Source: Paenibacillus aquistagni | GTDB lineage: Bacteria > Bacillota > Bacilli > Paenibacillales > Paenibacillaceae | Assembly (NCBI RefSeq): GCF_900177815.1 | Contig: NZ_FXAZ01000001.1 | Span: forward strand, 1,426,001 to 1,490,000 | Direction of reading: 5' to 3' | Length of the DNA: 64,000 bases | In this document: positions 63,917 through 64,000 of the stretch, piece after piece | How positions within the stretch are numbered: the stretch's first letter is position 1 | How the letters are laid out: each line of letters starts with the position of its first letter | Made by a program: the position numbers and the translations under genes | Notes under the pieces: generated by a model | What the model was told of the DNA's origin: nothing | The model's database searches: none | What the model saw: only the letters and a program-made list of their open reading frames with translations

Positions 63917-64000
63917 CTCATCTCACCGTCCTTTGTTAAATAACTTATCTATTATAGCAAAAAAAGAGCGAATCCTCATCCTTCTTGTCACAGATTGCAA

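Overview
The window reads as a chromosomal segment of a low-to-mid GC, spore-forming Firmicute, most like Paenibacillus or a close relative. The grounds are the gene set and order: SpoVK next to a YnbB-like protein and glnR-glnA; lexA divergent from yneA and a ynzC-type gene; mutS-mutL-miaA-hfq; Gram-positive SOS boxes; GlnR-type regulation; and TPP and preQ1 riboswitches of Firmicute type. I see no rRNA, tRNA, CRISPR array, insertion sequence or prophage. Most genes lie on the minus strand.

Layout. 1-4.1 kb: pyruvate dehydrogenase operon pdhA-pdhB-pdhC-lpdA (lpdA runs off the left edge) with a clear promoter. 4.4-8.1 kb: esterase, low-molecular-weight phosphatase plus TRIC-type membrane protein, thiamine pyrophosphokinase and a secreted NlpC/P60 hydrolase. 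8.1-12.4 kb: an atypical response regulator and a thiazole operon (tenI-thiO-thiS-thiG) behind a TPP riboswitch. 12.4-23.5 kb: a ten-gene minus-strand operon that appears to encode a divergent Tad/type IV-pilus-like assembly machine headed by a Ser/Thr kinase. 23.5-31.2 kb: RNA methyltransferase, ABC ATPase, thioredoxin, receiver-like protein, endonuclease IV, an Fpg-like protein, HAD phosphatase, Gfo/Idh oxidoreductase and RNase Z. 31.3-35.5 kb: metH divergent from an acireductone dioxygenase gene. 35.5-40.9 kb: 2-aminoethylphosphonate catabolism (phnX, phnW, a saccharopine-dehydrogenase-like gene) with a transporter that has lost its ATPase and most of its binding protein. 41-48.4 kb: lipoprotein, HAD hydrolase, SOS genes, small unknown genes, acetyltransferase and a riboswitch-controlled queuosine-precursor transporter. 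48.4-64 kb: glnA-glnR, YnbB-like, spoVK, YdcF-like, PBP1A, hfq, miaA, a methyltransferase, mutL and mutS.

The most unusual region is 12.4-23.5 kb. It has a kinase fused to a MinD/ParA-like domain, a SAF-domain protein, two further MinD-like proteins, a CpaF-like ATPase with an N-terminal membrane segment, a 700-residue protein that looks like TadB and TadC joined, and four small proteins with single N-terminal membrane segments. All three MinD-like domains have lost the P-loop lysine. No Flp-type pilin or prepilin peptidase is visible. A short leader with a promoter, a 14-codon reading frame and an intrinsic terminator precedes the kinase and suggests attenuation.

Other points of note are a pseudoknot-capable structured RNA candidate at about 30.02-30.12 kb, an Fpg-like protein lacking the catalytic N-terminal proline, five SOS boxes between yneA and lexA, and a 22-bp perfect palindrome upstream of the thiamine pyrophosphokinase gene.
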